Shown here one piece after another: positions 8,509 through 17,828 of a DNA stretch of 35,556 nucleotides. This stretch comes from Acidobacteriota bacterium (lineage in GTDB: Bacteria; Acidobacteriota; Holophagae; Holophagales; Holophagaceae). A program made the translations under genes and the position numbers. Below the pieces are notes generated by a model. The model worked only from the letters and a program-made list of their open reading frames with translations, was not told the DNA's origin and did not search any database. The stretch is taken from contig BJFQ01000013.1 in NCBI GenBank assembly GCA_014189895.1, forward strand, positions 1 through 35,556, written 5' to 3'. The first letter of the stretch is position 1. Each line of letters begins with the position of its first letter.

Positions 8509-9204
8509 ATGCCCGAAGGTCAACAGATACAAAAAATGTTTTCTAAGATTGCTCGAAGATACGACTTCGTCAATCATGCTCTGTCTCTGGGAATGGATTT
8601 CTATTGGTGGCGCCGAATGGCTCAGAGAAGTGGAGCTGCCCCCCATAAACTCTTTCTCGATGTCGCTGCAGGAACCGGTGATTCATCTATTGCTGTTGCT
8701 CGATTAGGTGCCGAGGTCATCAGCACTGATTTTACGCATAACATGTTGCGATTTTCAGCTGCAAAAAGTTACCAAAAAAATCTCGAGGATAAAATTTGGG
8801 GATTTGCCGATGCGGACGCTCAGCAACTCCCCTTTAAATCCTCCCAGTTTGATGGCGTAACGGTATGCTACGGAGTCCGAAATATTGAAAATAGGGCGCA
8901 AGCCTTTCAGGAGTTTCTTCGTGTACTGAAGCCTCAAGGCCAATTGACCATTCTTGAATTCTCTACGCCGCCTAATCTGATCTTCAGAAAACTGTACGAC
9001 GTCTATAGCTTTTATATACTACCCCTGGTTGGCTCTCTCATTGCCGGGGATCGAAGTGCCTACGACTACCTTCCCGAAAGCATACGAACCTTCCCGAATC
9101 AGGCTTCGCTAGCCGAAGAATTGAGAGTAAGCGGTTTTAAATCAATTGAATGGATTAACCTGACAGGGGGAATCGTGGCTATTCATTCGGCCATTAAGGA
9201 GTAA
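8509..9204 (+). CDS. ubiE: Demethylmenaquinone/ubiquinone C-methyltransferase
   Basis: A 231-residue SAM-dependent class I methyltransferase that adds the final C-methyl group in menaquinone synthesis (MenG) and/or the C2 methyl of ubiquinone (UbiE). Diagnostic parts are the N-terminal FSKIARRYDFVNHALSLGMD, the SAM loop DVAAGTGD (51-58), VCYGVRNIENRAQAFQEFLR, and the UbiE signature around AGDRSAYDYLPESIRTFPNQ. No other quinone genes are nearby, so the sequence does not show which quinone is used. Menaquinone would be expected in Acidobacteriota and in Bdellovibrionota. Confidence 0.93.
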   Translation: MPEGQQIQKMFSKIARRYDFVNHALSLGMDFYWWRRMAQRSGAAPHKLFLDVAAGTGDSSIAVARLGAEVISTDFTHNMLRFSAAKSYQKNLEDKIWGFADADAQQLPFKSSQFDGVTVCYGVRNIENRAQAFQEFLRVLKPQGQLTILEFSTPPNLIFRKLYDVYSFYILPLVGSLIAGDRSAYDYLPESIRTFPNQASLAEELRVSGFKSIEWINLTGGIVAIHSAIKE

Positions 9205-9214
9205 TATCTTATTT

Positions 9215-9418
9215 ATGAACAAACTTAAAATCAATCTCCCTACTAATCTTCTCCAGTCCGTACTTAATGCTAAACCCGTTGACGGAACCAGTAAGCCAAG
9301 TGATGCATCGAAGGCTTCCGACAAGAATGTGGATGCTTCAAAGGTTAAGATATCGACTAAGCCTACAAACAAGCCCTCTAATTTAGGATTCACACGAAGC
9401 AGCAATCGGGGCAAATAG
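9215..9418 (+). CDS. Small basic Ser/Lys/Asp-rich protein, hypothetical
   Basis: A 67-residue ORF that begins 10 bp after ubiE. AAGGAG overlaps the ubiE stop region, but its spacing of about 13 nt to the ATG is longer than ideal. The N-terminus (MNKLKINLPTNLLQSVLNAK) could form an amphipathic helix. The rest has a low-complexity run with a repeated ASK/DASK pattern and ends in a basic SNRGK tail. No family is recognised. Its stop codon abuts the gpmI stop (convergent). It could be a real basic peptide, for example a nucleic-acid binder, or a chance ORF. Confidence 0.45.
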   Translation: MNKLKINLPTNLLQSVLNAKPVDGTSKPSDASKASDKNVDASKVKISTKPTNKPSNLGFTRSSNRGK

Positions 9419-10957
9419 TTAAAGTAGCGATTGACCGGTCATTTCACTCGGTTGGGGTACACCCATGAGAGTGAGAAGTGTTGGTGCCACATCCTGAAGT
9501 GCCCCGCCGCTTTTCAAGGGGAGTCCTCTCGTAGACTTTGAAATGACAACGATCGGTACAGGGTTCATGGTGTGAGCTGTATGGGGATTCCCTTCTCGAT
9601 CGAGCATCGACTCGCAGTTGCCATGATCGGCAGTGATCAAGAGAGCCCCTCCAGACTGAAGGGTTGCTTCAGCAATGTCATGAATGCTTTGGTCTAAGAC
9701 GCTACAGGCAGACTCAGCGGCCTTTAAATTCCCCGTATGGCCCACCATATCCCCATTGGCTAGATTGCAGACTAAAAGTTGATAGTTCTTTGATCGAATA
9801 GCCCCGACAAGGCCTTTCGTGACCTCGGGGCAACTCATGGCTGGCTGTAAGTCGTAGGTGGCAACTTTGGGCGAAGGAACGACGTGGCGATCTTCACCCG
9901 GGAAAACACTTTCTTCGCCGCCATTAAAAAAGTAGGTGACATGAGGATATTTTTCACTTTCGGCAGTTCTAAACTGCTTCCAACCTTTTTGGCTAATGAT
10001 CTCTCCGAGAATATTTACCAAGGGTGTTTTGGGATATAGAACCCCCAAATAAGGATTCAAGGTTTCATCATAGGAAGTGAGGGTCACAACGTGAACGTGT
10101 GGCCGAGGTCGGGTATTAAAGTACTGAAACTCTGGAGTGACTAAAGCATGAGCAAGTTGACGCATACGATCAGCACGAAAGTTAAAGAATAAAACCCCAT
10201 CACCATCCTGGATGGGATGAAAATCGTTGAGCCTTGTGGGTGCAATAAACTCATCCGTTTCACCTCGGCTATAGCCTTGCTGAAGTCCAGTGAGAGCTTC
10301 TTCTGCCTGAAATGTGGATTCACCACGGATCAGGAGGCGATAGATTTTTTCGGTACGTTCCCATCTTTTGTCTCGATCCATGGCTGTATAGCGACCACAC
10401 AACGAAGCTACCGTGACGCAAGGCAATTGATTGAGGTGTCCTTGGAGTCGGCGGAGATACCTGTCGGCACTCTTTTGGAGAGTGTCGCGTCCATCCAGAA
10501 AGGCGTGTATAGACGTAGAGAGGCCAATGGCTTGAGCCCAGTGAGCCAGAGTAAATAAATGATCTTCGTGGCTATGAACTCCTCCGTCGCTTAGAAGCCC
10601 AATAAGATGGAGCCGTCCATTTGAAAGCTTAAGACTTTTCCCTAGCTGAACTAAGGGGTCCTTAGTTAAAAAAGAACCTTTTTGAATGTCTTCATTAATT
10701 AAAGTGAGATCTTGCATAACAATACGGCCCGCACCAAGGTTCATATGACCCACTTCAGAGTTTCCAAATTGGCCCTCGGGCAGGCCTACTGATTCTCCCG
10801 ACGTTTGTAGTTGCCCACTCGCATATGTCGATCTCAACTGATTAAAAAAAGGCATGCCGGCTAAGCGCGGTGCATTATGGGTATGTTCTTCGCTATCTCC
10901 AAAACCGTCGAGAACCAGGAGAGTGACAGGGCCCTTTACTTGCAGTGAGGCATTCAT
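9419..10957 (-). CDS. gpmI: 2,3-bisphosphoglycerate-independent phosphoglycerate mutase
   Basis: A 512-residue iPGM of the alkaline phosphatase superfamily, which interconverts 3- and 2-phosphoglycerate in glycolysis and gluconeogenesis using two Mn ions. The N-terminus VTLLVLDGFGD has the metal ligand Asp17. The phospho-accepting Ser67 is in GQFGNSEVGHMNLG. HAFLDGRD, the FNFRADRMRQ segment and the C-terminal ITADHGNCE and HTAHTMNPVPIV metal motifs are all present. Length is standard. The ATG directly follows the pyrB TAA (TAAATG), so pyrB-gpmI is an operon. Confidence 0.96.
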   Translation of the reverse strand: MNASLQVKGPVTLLVLDGFGDSEEHTHNAPRLAGMPFFNQLRSTYASGQLQTSGESVGLPEGQFGNSEVGHMNLGAGRIVMQDLTLINEDIQKGSFLTKDPLVQLGKSLKLSNGRLHLIGLLSDGGVHSHEDHLFTLAHWAQAIGLSTSIHAFLDGRDTLQKSADRYLRRLQGHLNQLPCVTVASLCGRYTAMDRDKRWERTEKIYRLLIRGESTFQAEEALTGLQQGYSRGETDEFIAPTRLNDFHPIQDGDGVLFFNFRADRMRQLAHALVTPEFQYFNTRPRPHVHVVTLTSYDETLNPYLGVLYPKTPLVNILGEIISQKGWKQFRTAESEKYPHVTYFFNGGEESVFPGEDRHVVPSPKVATYDLQPAMSCPEVTKGLVGAIRSKNYQLLVCNLANGDMVGHTGNLKAAESACSVLDQSIHDIAEATLQSGGALLITADHGNCESMLDREGNPHTAHTMNPVPIVVISKSTRGLPLKSGGALQDVAPTLLTLMGVPQPSEMTGQSLL

Positions 10958-11899
10958 TTAATGCGTCCCTGAGGTGAAGAGTAGCTGAATCACAGCCATT
11001 CGGACCGGTACCCCAAACGCTACTTGTTTTAATATGAGGCTTCTTGGATTGTTAAACAGTTCTGAAGTCAATTCAACACCATGATTAACAGGACCTGGAT
11101 GCATGATCACCGCTGTCTTACGGGCCCGAGCAAAACGCTCTGCGTTCATTTGGTAGAATTCCACATATTCTTTTCGGGTAGGAATAAGGGTATTGGTTCC
11201 CCGTTCGGTTTGAATTCTCAACAGGATAAAGGCATCTTGATGAGGGAGTATATTATCGAAATCAGAGGTGAGCTCAGCCTCAGGCCAGATACTCTGGAGT
11301 TCTTTGGGCAGTAGAGTCGGAGGGGCTACAAGCGAAACGTGAGCCCCTAGTTTCGTCAGCAACCATGTATTTGATCTGGCGACTCTAGAATTGCGAATAT
11401 CCCCGACGATGGCAATCCGTAGGCCTTCGATTTTTCCAAAATGCTCACGTAATGTGTACGCATCTAGTAGTGCCTGAGTGGGATGTTCGTGAGAGCCGTC
11501 TCCTGCATTGATGACGTGGCAATGAAGGTGACGAGATAAGAAGTGGGGAACACCCGGTGCCGAGTGGCGGATCACCATCATGTCAGCCCCTGTGGCTTCT
11601 AAATTAAGCGCGGTATCCAGGAGGGTTTCGCCTTTTTTAGAAGAACTTGACTCAACATCAAAATTAACAATATGAGCTCCAAGCCGTCGTTCAGCGATTT
11701 CAAAACTTGTGCGCGTTCGAGTGCTGCCTTCTAAGAAAAGATTAATAATGAGACGGTCTTTAAGTAGGTAAGAAAATTTGGGCTCACCAGAAGAAGCTAA
11801 GTTCTTGGCAAGATCTAAAATATGGTAAATATCTTCGCTAGTTAATGATTCAATCCCCAGCAGATGGTGGTGAGGGAAGGGATTGGGAGTCATACTCAT
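10958..11899 (-). CDS. pyrB: Aspartate carbamoyltransferase catalytic subunit
   Basis: A 313-residue ATCase chain that makes carbamoyl-aspartate in pyrimidine synthesis. The carbamoyl-phosphate loop STRTRTSFE (59-67), the SSSKKGETL 80s loop with catalytic Ser/Lys, HPTQALLDAYT, GDIRNSRVARSN and MHPGPVNHGVEL are all intact. No pyrI or pyrC neighbour is present, and the downstream partner is gpmI. AGGA lies 4 nt before the first ATG, and a second in-frame ATG follows 6 bp later. The gene is divergent from asnS across about 200 bp. I do not see a clear PyrR attenuator or U-tract hairpin there. Confidence 0.96.
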   Translation of the reverse strand: MSMTPNPFPHHHLLGIESLTSEDIYHILDLAKNLASSGEPKFSYLLKDRLIINLFLEGSTRTRTSFEIAERRLGAHIVNFDVESSSSKKGETLLDTALNLEATGADMMVIRHSAPGVPHFLSRHLHCHVINAGDGSHEHPTQALLDAYTLREHFGKIEGLRIAIVGDIRNSRVARSNTWLLTKLGAHVSLVAPPTLLPKELQSIWPEAELTSDFDNILPHQDAFILLRIQTERGTNTLIPTRKEYVEFYQMNAERFARARKTAVIMHPGPVNHGVELTSELFNNPRSLILKQVAFGVPVRMAVIQLLFTSGTH

Positions 11900-12097
11900 G
11901 GGGTCCTGTTGAAATGCACGGAATCCGAGGGATATAACAAGGGAGATCGTGGTCGAAAGGCTCGAGATAGAGAGAGGGACCTACTTTGGGCTTCTTTTGT
12001 TAATTGTATCAACAAATCTCGGTGCTTATTGGCTTTCAACCACCTTGTGCCTTGGATATCATCTCGTTCTTAGCGACAATGAATAGAGAGGTAAATT
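11900..12097. promoter_or_regulatory. Divergent pyrB/asnS intergenic region with inverted repeat
   Basis: About 198 bp separates the divergent starts of pyrB and asnS and must carry promoters for both. The only structure I can support is an inverted repeat, TTTGTT-N9-AACAAA, at 11996-12016, which could be an operator. The asnS ribosome-binding site GAGAGG is at 12086-12091. No convincing coding sequence, tRNA T-box or terminator is visible. Confidence 0.35.
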
Positions 12098-13393
12098 GTG
12101 ACATCTTTTCTGATGGTCAAAGATCTTAAATCCCACATTGGAGAGACGGTTTCCTTACGGGGTTGGATTAGAAATGTTCGAACGAGTAAAACTCGTTTCA
12201 TAGAACTACGAGACGGCTCTGGATTTATTCAATGTGTCGTGACGGCGCAAGATGCTTCTCTGCAAAGTTATGAATTAGCTGGCACGCTGACCCAAGAAAG
12301 CGCTTTGGTTATCGAGGGCGTAGTCCAGGCTCATCCCAAAAGTGGAGAGCCAGAACTTTTGGTTCACGAAATTCAATTAGTGGGGCCAAGCGTGGACTTC
12401 CCTATTACCCCAAAAGAGCACGGCACAGAATTCCTAATGAATAATCGTCATCTCTGGATGCGATCCAAGCGTCAGTGGGCAATTTTGAAAATTCGCCACA
12501 CTATCATTAAAGCGACACGAGATTTTTTTGATCAAGAGGGCTTCACGCTTTTTGATTCGCCCATCTTGTCACCGAGTGCCTGTGAAGGAACTAGTACACT
12601 CTTTCAAACTGATTATTTTCATGAAGGGACAGCATTTCTAAGTCAAAGCGGTCAACTTTATCAAGAGCCAGGTATTTTTGCCTTTGGAAAAGTTTATTGT
12701 TTTGGGCCGACTTTTCGAGCTGAGAAAAGTAAAACCCGTCGTCATCTCACTGAATTCTGGATGGTTGAGCCCGAAATGGCCTTCGCTCACCTTGATGATG
12801 TTCTCAAATTAGGACAAGGCCTTGTCCAATTCATCCTTCAAAGGGTTCTCAATGACCGGCTCGAAGAATTAAAGATTCTCGAGAGAGATACGGCTCCCCT
12901 CGTGCTTGCAATGAATGAATCGTTTCGTCAAATGTCATATACCGAAAGCGTTGAGCAATTAAAAACTCTTGGAAGTGATATTGAATGGGGCCAGGACTAC
13001 GGTAATGATGATGAGACACTCTTGATGAATGCACACGATCGCCCCCTCTGGGTCCACCGCTTCCCGAAAACATTCAAAGCCTTTTATATGGAACAAGATC
13101 CCCATGACCCACGCTTAGCGTTGGGCGCAGATCTTCTTGCGCCTGAAGGATATGGAGAAATTATTGGAGGCGGCGAGCGCGCCTCAAGCGAGGCTTATCT
13201 TTTAGAGCAGATCGCTCATCATGGCTTGAATCGATCAGATTATGAGTGGTACCTCGATTTAAGACGTTTTGGATCGGTACCTCATGCAGGATTTGGCATG
13301 GGCATTGAGCGTGTCGTCGCCTGGATTTGTAAATTGCCTCACGTTCGTGAAACGATTCCTTATCCCCGAATGATGGGAACTTTACGACCCTAG
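12098..13393 (+). CDS. asnS: Asparaginyl-tRNA synthetase
   Basis: A 431-residue class IIb synthetase that charges tRNA-Asn. An N-terminal OB-fold anticodon domain (about 5-100, SLRGWIRNVRTSKTRFIELRDGS) precedes the catalytic core. Motif 2 is GPTFRAEKSKTRRHLTEFW, and motif 3 is GFGMGIERVVAWI followed by the C-terminal IPYPRMMGTLRP. The start is GTG, strongly supported by GAGAGG 6 nt upstream. Together with a discriminating-looking AspRS in the same window, this suggests direct charging of tRNA-Asn rather than the amidotransferase route. It is convergent with the DUF493 gene, with no gap. Confidence 0.96.
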   Translation: MTSFLMVKDLKSHIGETVSLRGWIRNVRTSKTRFIELRDGSGFIQCVVTAQDASLQSYELAGTLTQESALVIEGVVQAHPKSGEPELLVHEIQLVGPSVDFPITPKEHGTEFLMNNRHLWMRSKRQWAILKIRHTIIKATRDFFDQEGFTLFDSPILSPSACEGTSTLFQTDYFHEGTAFLSQSGQLYQEPGIFAFGKVYCFGPTFRAEKSKTRRHLTEFWMVEPEMAFAHLDDVLKLGQGLVQFILQRVLNDRLEELKILERDTAPLVLAMNESFRQMSYTESVEQLKTLGSDIEWGQDYGNDDETLLMNAHDRPLWVHRFPKTFKAFYMEQDPHDPRLALGADLLAPEGYGEIIGGGERASSEAYLLEQIAHHGLNRSDYEWYLDLRRFGSVPHAGFGMGIERVVAWICKLPHVRETIPYPRMMGTLRP

Positions 13394-13642
13394 TCACAAT
13401 TGGAGTTCGTACCCAGGGAGTTTAGAAATGGCCTCCCGGAGGGGTTTTTCCTGATCGGCATCCTCAAGGGAAACCCAAAAGGTATGGCTGACGTATTGAC
13501 CCTTACAAGCCACCGCATATCGGTGAGAGTGATGAGCTTGGGGACCAAGCATTTTAGAGATGAGCCCTTCGATCATATCGGCCTTAAGGGTTTCTGAATG
13601 ACCCATGACTTTAATGGGAATCAGTAGGGGGTCATCTATCAT
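13394..13642 (-). CDS. DUF493/YbeD-family small protein
   Basis: A small protein of about 82 residues whose core, LLIPIKVMGHSETLKADMIEG then KGQYVSHTFWVSLEDADQ, matches the YbeD (DUF493) family: a KVMG motif near the start, a GxYxS/T beta strand in the middle and a ferredoxin-like, ACT-like fold. Its molecular role is not established, although family members occur near lipB in Enterobacteria. I prefer ATG at 13642, with GAGG about 9 nt upstream and a family-typical length. A GTG at 13687 would add 15 residues. Its stop abuts that of asnS. Confidence 0.75.
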   Translation of the reverse strand: MIDDPLLIPIKVMGHSETLKADMIEGLISKMLGPQAHHSHRYAVACKGQYVSHTFWVSLEDADQEKPLREAISKLPGYELQL

Positions 13643-13742
13643 TTTGCTGAGCCTCGGTAAGAACGTTATGTTTCTATGTTGACGCACTTCTTTAACTTTA
13701 TGAATTTCATGGTGATGTTAGGCTTAATTAAGTGGAGTTTTT

Positions 13743-14618
13743 ATGGTCTCGTCCTTGATGCAGCATGAGTGGGTCTCCCCTTATTTCTTAGGGTCCTCTG
13801 ATCCGAAAGAAGCCGATATTGGTCTTTTTGGACTTTGCTGGGATGGAACGAGTTCTTTTAAACCAGGGTCTCGATTTGCTGGTTCGGCTGTTCGAGAGTC
13901 TTCTCAGGGGATGGAAGAGTTTTCTTTTTATCAACAAGCTTCTTTAATGGATATTAAATATACAGACTATGGCGATCTTTTTCTCCCCCCGGGGCAAAAA
14001 GATCGAGTTCTCGCCTCTATCGAAAGTGCCGTCCGTGAAGTTGTTGCTGCTGGGCATTTTCCCATTGGATATGGCGGCGAACATTTGTTGGCTTACCCCC
14101 TGATTATGTTGGCCTATGAACGTCATCCAGATCTCGCAGTCGTTCATTTCGATGCTCATGCCGATATAAGGCCCGAATTGTGGGGAGATGAGTTGACGCA
14201 TGCAACAATTTTGGGACGCGTTGCCGATAAGATTGGGTACGCCAATCTAAAACAGTTTGGTATCCGATCAGGGTCTGCAGAGGAATGGAAGTTGACTCAG
14301 CAGCACGATACGCTCCGTCCTTTTACCAAAGAAGCCATCAAAGAGCATTTGGATTCCCTAGGTGATCGCCCCATTTATCTTACGTGTGATCTGGATGTTC
14401 TTGATCCCTCGATTTATCCGGGAACAGGAACACCGGAACCCGGCGGAATTCTTTGGGATGTCCTCATTGGAGGTCTCAAGCAATTATCGGGACGTCGTTT
14501 AGTGGGGATGGATTGCTTAGAGCTCTCTCCGCATTATGATCCATCAGGCGTCTCAGCCATCACGATGGCTAAGACCTTACGCGAGATGATTATTTTGGCC
14601 AGCCGACGTAAACGCTAA
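13743..14618 (+). CDS. speB: Agmatinase (ureohydrolase family)
   Basis: A 291-residue binuclear-manganese ureohydrolase. Metal-binding motifs are GGEHLL (His114), HFDAHADIR (H135, D137, H139, D141) and CDLDVLDP (D216, D218). The GTGTPEPGGI signature favours agmatinase over arginase. Agmatinase turns agmatine into putrescine and urea. The SpeE or SpeA partners are not nearby. GGAG lies 5 nt before the ATG. The 3' end overlaps the opposite HU/IHF gene by 4 bp. Guanidinobutyrase or a related activity cannot be excluded. Confidence 0.9.
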   Translation: MVSSLMQHEWVSPYFLGSSDPKEADIGLFGLCWDGTSSFKPGSRFAGSAVRESSQGMEEFSFYQQASLMDIKYTDYGDLFLPPGQKDRVLASIESAVREVVAAGHFPIGYGGEHLLAYPLIMLAYERHPDLAVVHFDAHADIRPELWGDELTHATILGRVADKIGYANLKQFGIRSGSAEEWKLTQQHDTLRPFTKEAIKEHLDSLGDRPIYLTCDLDVLDPSIYPGTGTPEPGGILWDVLIGGLKQLSGRRLVGMDCLELSPHYDPSGVSAITMAKTLREMIILASRRKR

Positions 14619-14899
14619 GACGTTTCGCCCGAGCCCATATCTCGTATATCTTTACCAGGTTTGAATCGAATAGATCTTCCTTTAGGAATATCTACTGATG
14701 ATCCCGTTTTGATGTTTCGACCCAAGCCATTTTTTCTGGGCCGGGGTTCGAAAACACCGAAGCCCCGAATCTCGATACGATGACCCTCGAGTAGAGCTTG
14801 CTTCATTCGCTCAGTCAGTATGTCCACAACCTGAATAGCCGTATGACGACTGCAGGGGTGGACGTTCATAATCGAGTTGGCGATATCAAGTTTAATCAT
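14615..14899 (-). CDS. HU/IHF-family DNA-bending protein
   Basis: A 94-residue histone-like protein. The DNA-binding arm signature IEIRGFGVFEPRPRKNGLGRNIKTG and the following VDIPKGRSIRFKPGKDI place it in the HU/IHF family. The GFGxFxxRxRxxRxGRNPxT pattern is retained, but with LGRNIKTG in place of the usual GRNPKTG. These proteins bend DNA and organise the nucleoid, and IHF also helps sigma-54 activators. It is unclear whether this is HU or an IHF subunit. ATG at 14899 has AAGG upstream with good spacing and is preferred to GTG at 14905. Confidence 0.92.
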   Translation of the reverse strand: MIKLDIANSIMNVHPCSRHTAIQVVDILTERMKQALLEGHRIEIRGFGVFEPRPRKNGLGRNIKTGSSVDIPKGRSIRFKPGKDIRDMGSGETS

Positions 14900-15125
14900 G
14901 GGCACCCTTTCGGAGTGAAGTAGAGCCTGAGAGTTACAGAAAATGATAATCCTAATTTCTAAAAATGCAGATGTATTTCCGAGGTTAAAAGGTTCCTAAA
15001 AGCTAACTTAACTGCTAGAATTAAAGGTTCTAGCCTCTTTTGTTTAAAGCTTGGATTGAAGATCCCTCATGTCTTTTGCCCCGTCTTTTGAGAGGGCATC
15101 CTTCCTCCTGAAAGAATAGGTTTTC
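14900..15125. promoter_or_regulatory. HU-typA intergenic region with 7-bp hairpin
   Basis: A gene-free stretch of about 225 bp between divergent HU/IHF and typA, so it should contain both promoters. At 15014-15034 there is a perfect 7-bp inverted repeat (GCTAGAA-N7-TTCTAGC) followed by CTCTTTTGTTT, which could be a weak terminator or leader hairpin in front of typA. AAAGGTTC-type words occur twice nearby. The typA ribosome-binding site AGG is at 15118-15120. Confidence 0.35.
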
Positions 15126-16958
15126 ATGAAATATATCGAGAGTGTTCGGAACATCGCCATTATTGCCCACGTTGATCATGGTAAAACCACGCTCGTGGAT
15201 GCCATGTTTAAAGGGACCCACACATTTCGGGACAATCAACGCATGCAAGAACGTGCAATGGATTCTAATGATCAAGAGCGCGAACGAGGTATTACTATTC
15301 TTGCCAAAACAACGAGCGTCAAGTGGCAAGATTATCGGTTTAATATCGTCGATACTCCTGGACACGCAGATTTTGGTGGAGAAGTCGAACGCGTACTGAG
15401 CATGGTGGACAGCGTACTTCTGGTCATCGATAGTTTTGATGGGCCCATGCCCCAGACTAAATTTGTTACTCGCAAGGCCCTTGCTCTAGGCTTAAGACCC
15501 ATTGTCGTCATCAATAAGGTAGATCGTCCCGGGGCAAGACCTCTCTGGTCCCAAGAGCGTGTGCTGGACTTATTAATTGAACTTGATGCGAACGATGATC
15601 AGCTAGATTTCCCGTGTGTCTTTGCCTCTGCAAAAAATGGCTATGCCATGATGAGCATGGACGAGACCAGCACCAATATGGACGCACTCTTTAAGACCAT
15701 TGTCGAGCAATGCCCCCCTCCCAAAGGATCTCCATCGGCCAATCTTCAGATGCTCGTCACGCTTATGGATTACAACGACTTTGTGGGACAAATTGGCATC
15801 GGGCGTGTGGTCAATGGAGAAATAGAAGTTGGACACAATGTTTCATTAATCAAACAGAATGGCGATATTCAAATGCATAAAATTACCCAGCTCTATGGTT
15901 TTGAAGGATTAACCAGAGTCCCGCTCGATAAAGGTCAAGCAGGAGACATTGTTGCCATCGCCGGCATTGAAGATATTAGAGTTGGAGAAACTATCTCAAG
16001 CATTGAACAACCCGATGCCTTGCCTTATGTTCAAATTGATGAGCCCACTATTTCGATGATGTTCATGGTGAATAATGGGCCTTTTTCGGGTCAAGATGGT
16101 AAAAATGTCCAAAGCCGAAGAATCCGAGAGCGCCTTATGAAGGAACTTCAACATAATGTGGCTCTAAGAGTGGCAGATACGGAGAGCCCGGATTGTTTTA
16201 AGGTCTCAGGCCGGGGCGAATTGCATCTCTCTGTTTTGATCGAAAATATGCGACGAGAAGATTTTGAACTCTGTGTTTCGAGACCCGAAGTCATTATCCA
16301 TACGAATCCAGAAACGGGCGAAAAAGAAGAGCCCTACGAGGACCTCGTCGTAGATGTTCCCGATACCTATATGGGTATCGTGATGGAAAAATTGGGTCAG
16401 CGTAAAGCTGAAATGCAAGACATGGGCAATGAAGGAGGTCGACTTCGCCTTCATTTTAAGATTCCTAGTCGTGGCTTGATTGGTTATCGTTCAGAATTTA
16501 TGACAGACACTCGCGGCGAAGGCATCATGAACGCACTTTTTAGTCATTACGGCCCTTTCAAGGGAGAATTGCCAGGCCGTAAGAATGGAGTATTAGTAGC
16601 GATGGAAACTGCCGAGGCCGTAGGGTTTGCGCTCATGAATCTAGAGGATCGTGGCGTAATCTTTCTTCATCCACAAACGAAATGCTATGAGGGCATGGTT
16701 GTCGGAGAGCATTCTCGAGAAAATGATCTCGTCGTGAATATCGCTAAAGGTAAAAAACTTTCCAATATGCGTGCTTCGGGTTCCGATGATGCTACGCGTC
16801 TTACCCCACCTCGAGAGCATACCCTAGAGCAAGCACTTGAATATATTGCCGATGATGAATTAGTGGAAGTAACGCCCCATTTTATTCGTATGCGAAAACG
16901 TATTTTAGATGCGAACGAGAGAAAGAAAGTAGAAAAAAAGACTTCAGAGAGCTATTAA
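15126..16958 (+). CDS. typA: Ribosome-associated GTPase TypA/BipA
   Basis: A 610-residue translational GTPase of the EF-G/LepA group that supports 50S assembly and stress or low-temperature growth. G1 is [10 protein letters not shown], the switch I region contains [12 protein letters not shown]3 is [14 protein letters not shown], and G4 is [10 protein letters not shown]. The BipA-specific C-terminal part is present ([19 protein letters not shown] and the [15 protein letters not shown] block). Length is standard. AGG lies 5 nt before the ATG. rsmI follows 18 bp later. Confidence 0.97.
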   Translation: MKYIESVRNIAIIAHVDHGKTTLVDAMFKGTHTFRDNQRMQERAMDSNDQERERGITILAKTTSVKWQDYRFNIVDTPGHADFGGEVERVLSMVDSVLLVIDSFDGPMPQTKFVTRKALALGLRPIVVINKVDRPGARPLWSQERVLDLLIELDANDDQLDFPCVFASAKNGYAMMSMDETSTNMDALFKTIVEQCPPPKGSPSANLQMLVTLMDYNDFVGQIGIGRVVNGEIEVGHNVSLIKQNGDIQMHKITQLYGFEGLTRVPLDKGQAGDIVAIAGIEDIRVGETISSIEQPDALPYVQIDEPTISMMFMVNNGPFSGQDGKNVQSRRIRERLMKELQHNVALRVADTESPDCFKVSGRGELHLSVLIENMRREDFELCVSRPEVIIHTNPETGEKEEPYEDLVVDVPDTYMGIVMEKLGQRKAEMQDMGNEGGRLRLHFKIPSRGLIGYRSEFMTDTRGEGIMNALFSHYGPFKGELPGRKNGVLVAMETAEAVGFALMNLEDRGVIFLHPQTKCYEGMVVGEHSRENDLVVNIAKGKKLSNMRASGSDDATRLTPPREHTLEQALEYIADDELVEVTPHFIRMRKRILDANERKKVEKKTSESY

Positions 16959-16976
16959 CTTTCAAGCTAGGATATT

Positions 16977-17828
16977 ATGGCTGGCCATCTCATTCTCATT
17001 CCAACGCCCATCGGAAACTTGGGCGATATAACTATCCGCTCTATTGAGCTACTCAACACAGCAGATGTCGTTGCGTGTGAGGATACTCGACGAACGGGAG
17101 CCCTTCTAGATCATCTTGGGATCGTTAAAAAATTAGTACGCTTCGATGATCATGCTGATGAAAGTGTGTATCGAGATATTCAGGCTTATTTAACGCAAGA
17201 TCTCATTGTTGCTTACTGCTCCGATGCTGGTATGCCGGGCATCAACGACCCCGGCTTTGAAATTCTAAGATTAGCTCGCGAAGTGTCTTCTCAAATTACA
17301 GTTCTTCCGGGAGCAAGTGCGGTATTAATGGGTGTGGTGGCTTCAGGATTACCTTGTCACAAGTTCTCTTTCCTTGGCTACCTCCCGAATAAGAATACAA
17401 GTCGACAAGAAGCCTTAAAGCTGATTGCCGGACGAGAAGAAACAACCCTGGTTTTTGAGGCACCTCACCGCATTCAAGAAACCCTCAAGGAAATCCATCG
17501 GCTCATGCCGGATCGTGAAATTGCGTTGGGCCGTGAACTTACTAAGATGTATGAAACTTGGTACCGTGGTACTCCCGAAGAAGTCATAGCCTCGTTAGGT
17601 GCCGAAGATCGCGGCGAGATGGTGTTAGTCATTGCGGGAGCCGACAGTAAACAAGTGATTCATGAAAAACATGCCCCGACCCTGGGAGATACCCTACCCG
17701 AGTGGGCTTTGCGCTACTTGGAAGCAGCTCGAAGTGGGGGTATGACGTTGCGCGAAGCTGCCAAACCTTTGGCTAGGCACTTTGGCGTCACTGCTTCTGA
17801 AATCTATCGCATGGCCGTCGAGAAATAA
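16977..17828 (+). CDS. rsmI: 16S rRNA 2'-O-methyltransferase RsmI
   Basis: A 283-residue tetrapyrrole-methylase-fold enzyme that methylates the 2'-OH of C1402 in 16S rRNA at the decoding site. The N-terminus LILIPTPIGNLGDIT, then ACEDTRRTG, SDAGMPGINDPG and LPGASAVLMGVVASGLP are characteristic. AGGA lies 7 nt before the ATG. It probably shares a transcript with typA, which makes a small ribosome-related operon. Its stop abuts that of the converging histidine kinase gene. Confidence 0.96.
   Translation: MAGHLILIPTPIGNLGDITIRSIELLNTADVVACEDTRRTGALLDHLGIVKKLVRFDDHADESVYRDIQAYLTQDLIVAYCSDAGMPGINDPGFEILRLAREVSSQITVLPGASAVLMGVVASGLPCHKFSFLGYLPNKNTSRQEALKLIAGREETTLVFEAPHRIQETLKEIHRLMPDREIALGRELTKMYETWYRGTPEEVIASLGAEDRGEMVLVIAGADSKQVIHEKHAPTLGDTLPEWALRYLEAARSGGMTLREAAKPLARHFGVTASEIYRMAVEK

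Noticed and set aside
9142-9414. 90-residue minus-strand ORF opposite the end of ubiE and the small basic ORF
   Set aside because: It is antisense to ubiE's conserved C-terminus and has no start signal. It is likely a shadow.
11864-12073. 69-residue plus-strand ORF in the pyrB/asnS gap
   Set aside because: It overlaps the 5' end of pyrB, has no plausible protein features and no ribosome-binding site. It most likely overlies the divergent promoters.
15030-15365. 111-residue minus-strand ORF across the typA start
   Set aside because: It lies mostly opposite the conserved TypA G domain and carries no recognisable family or ribosome-binding site.
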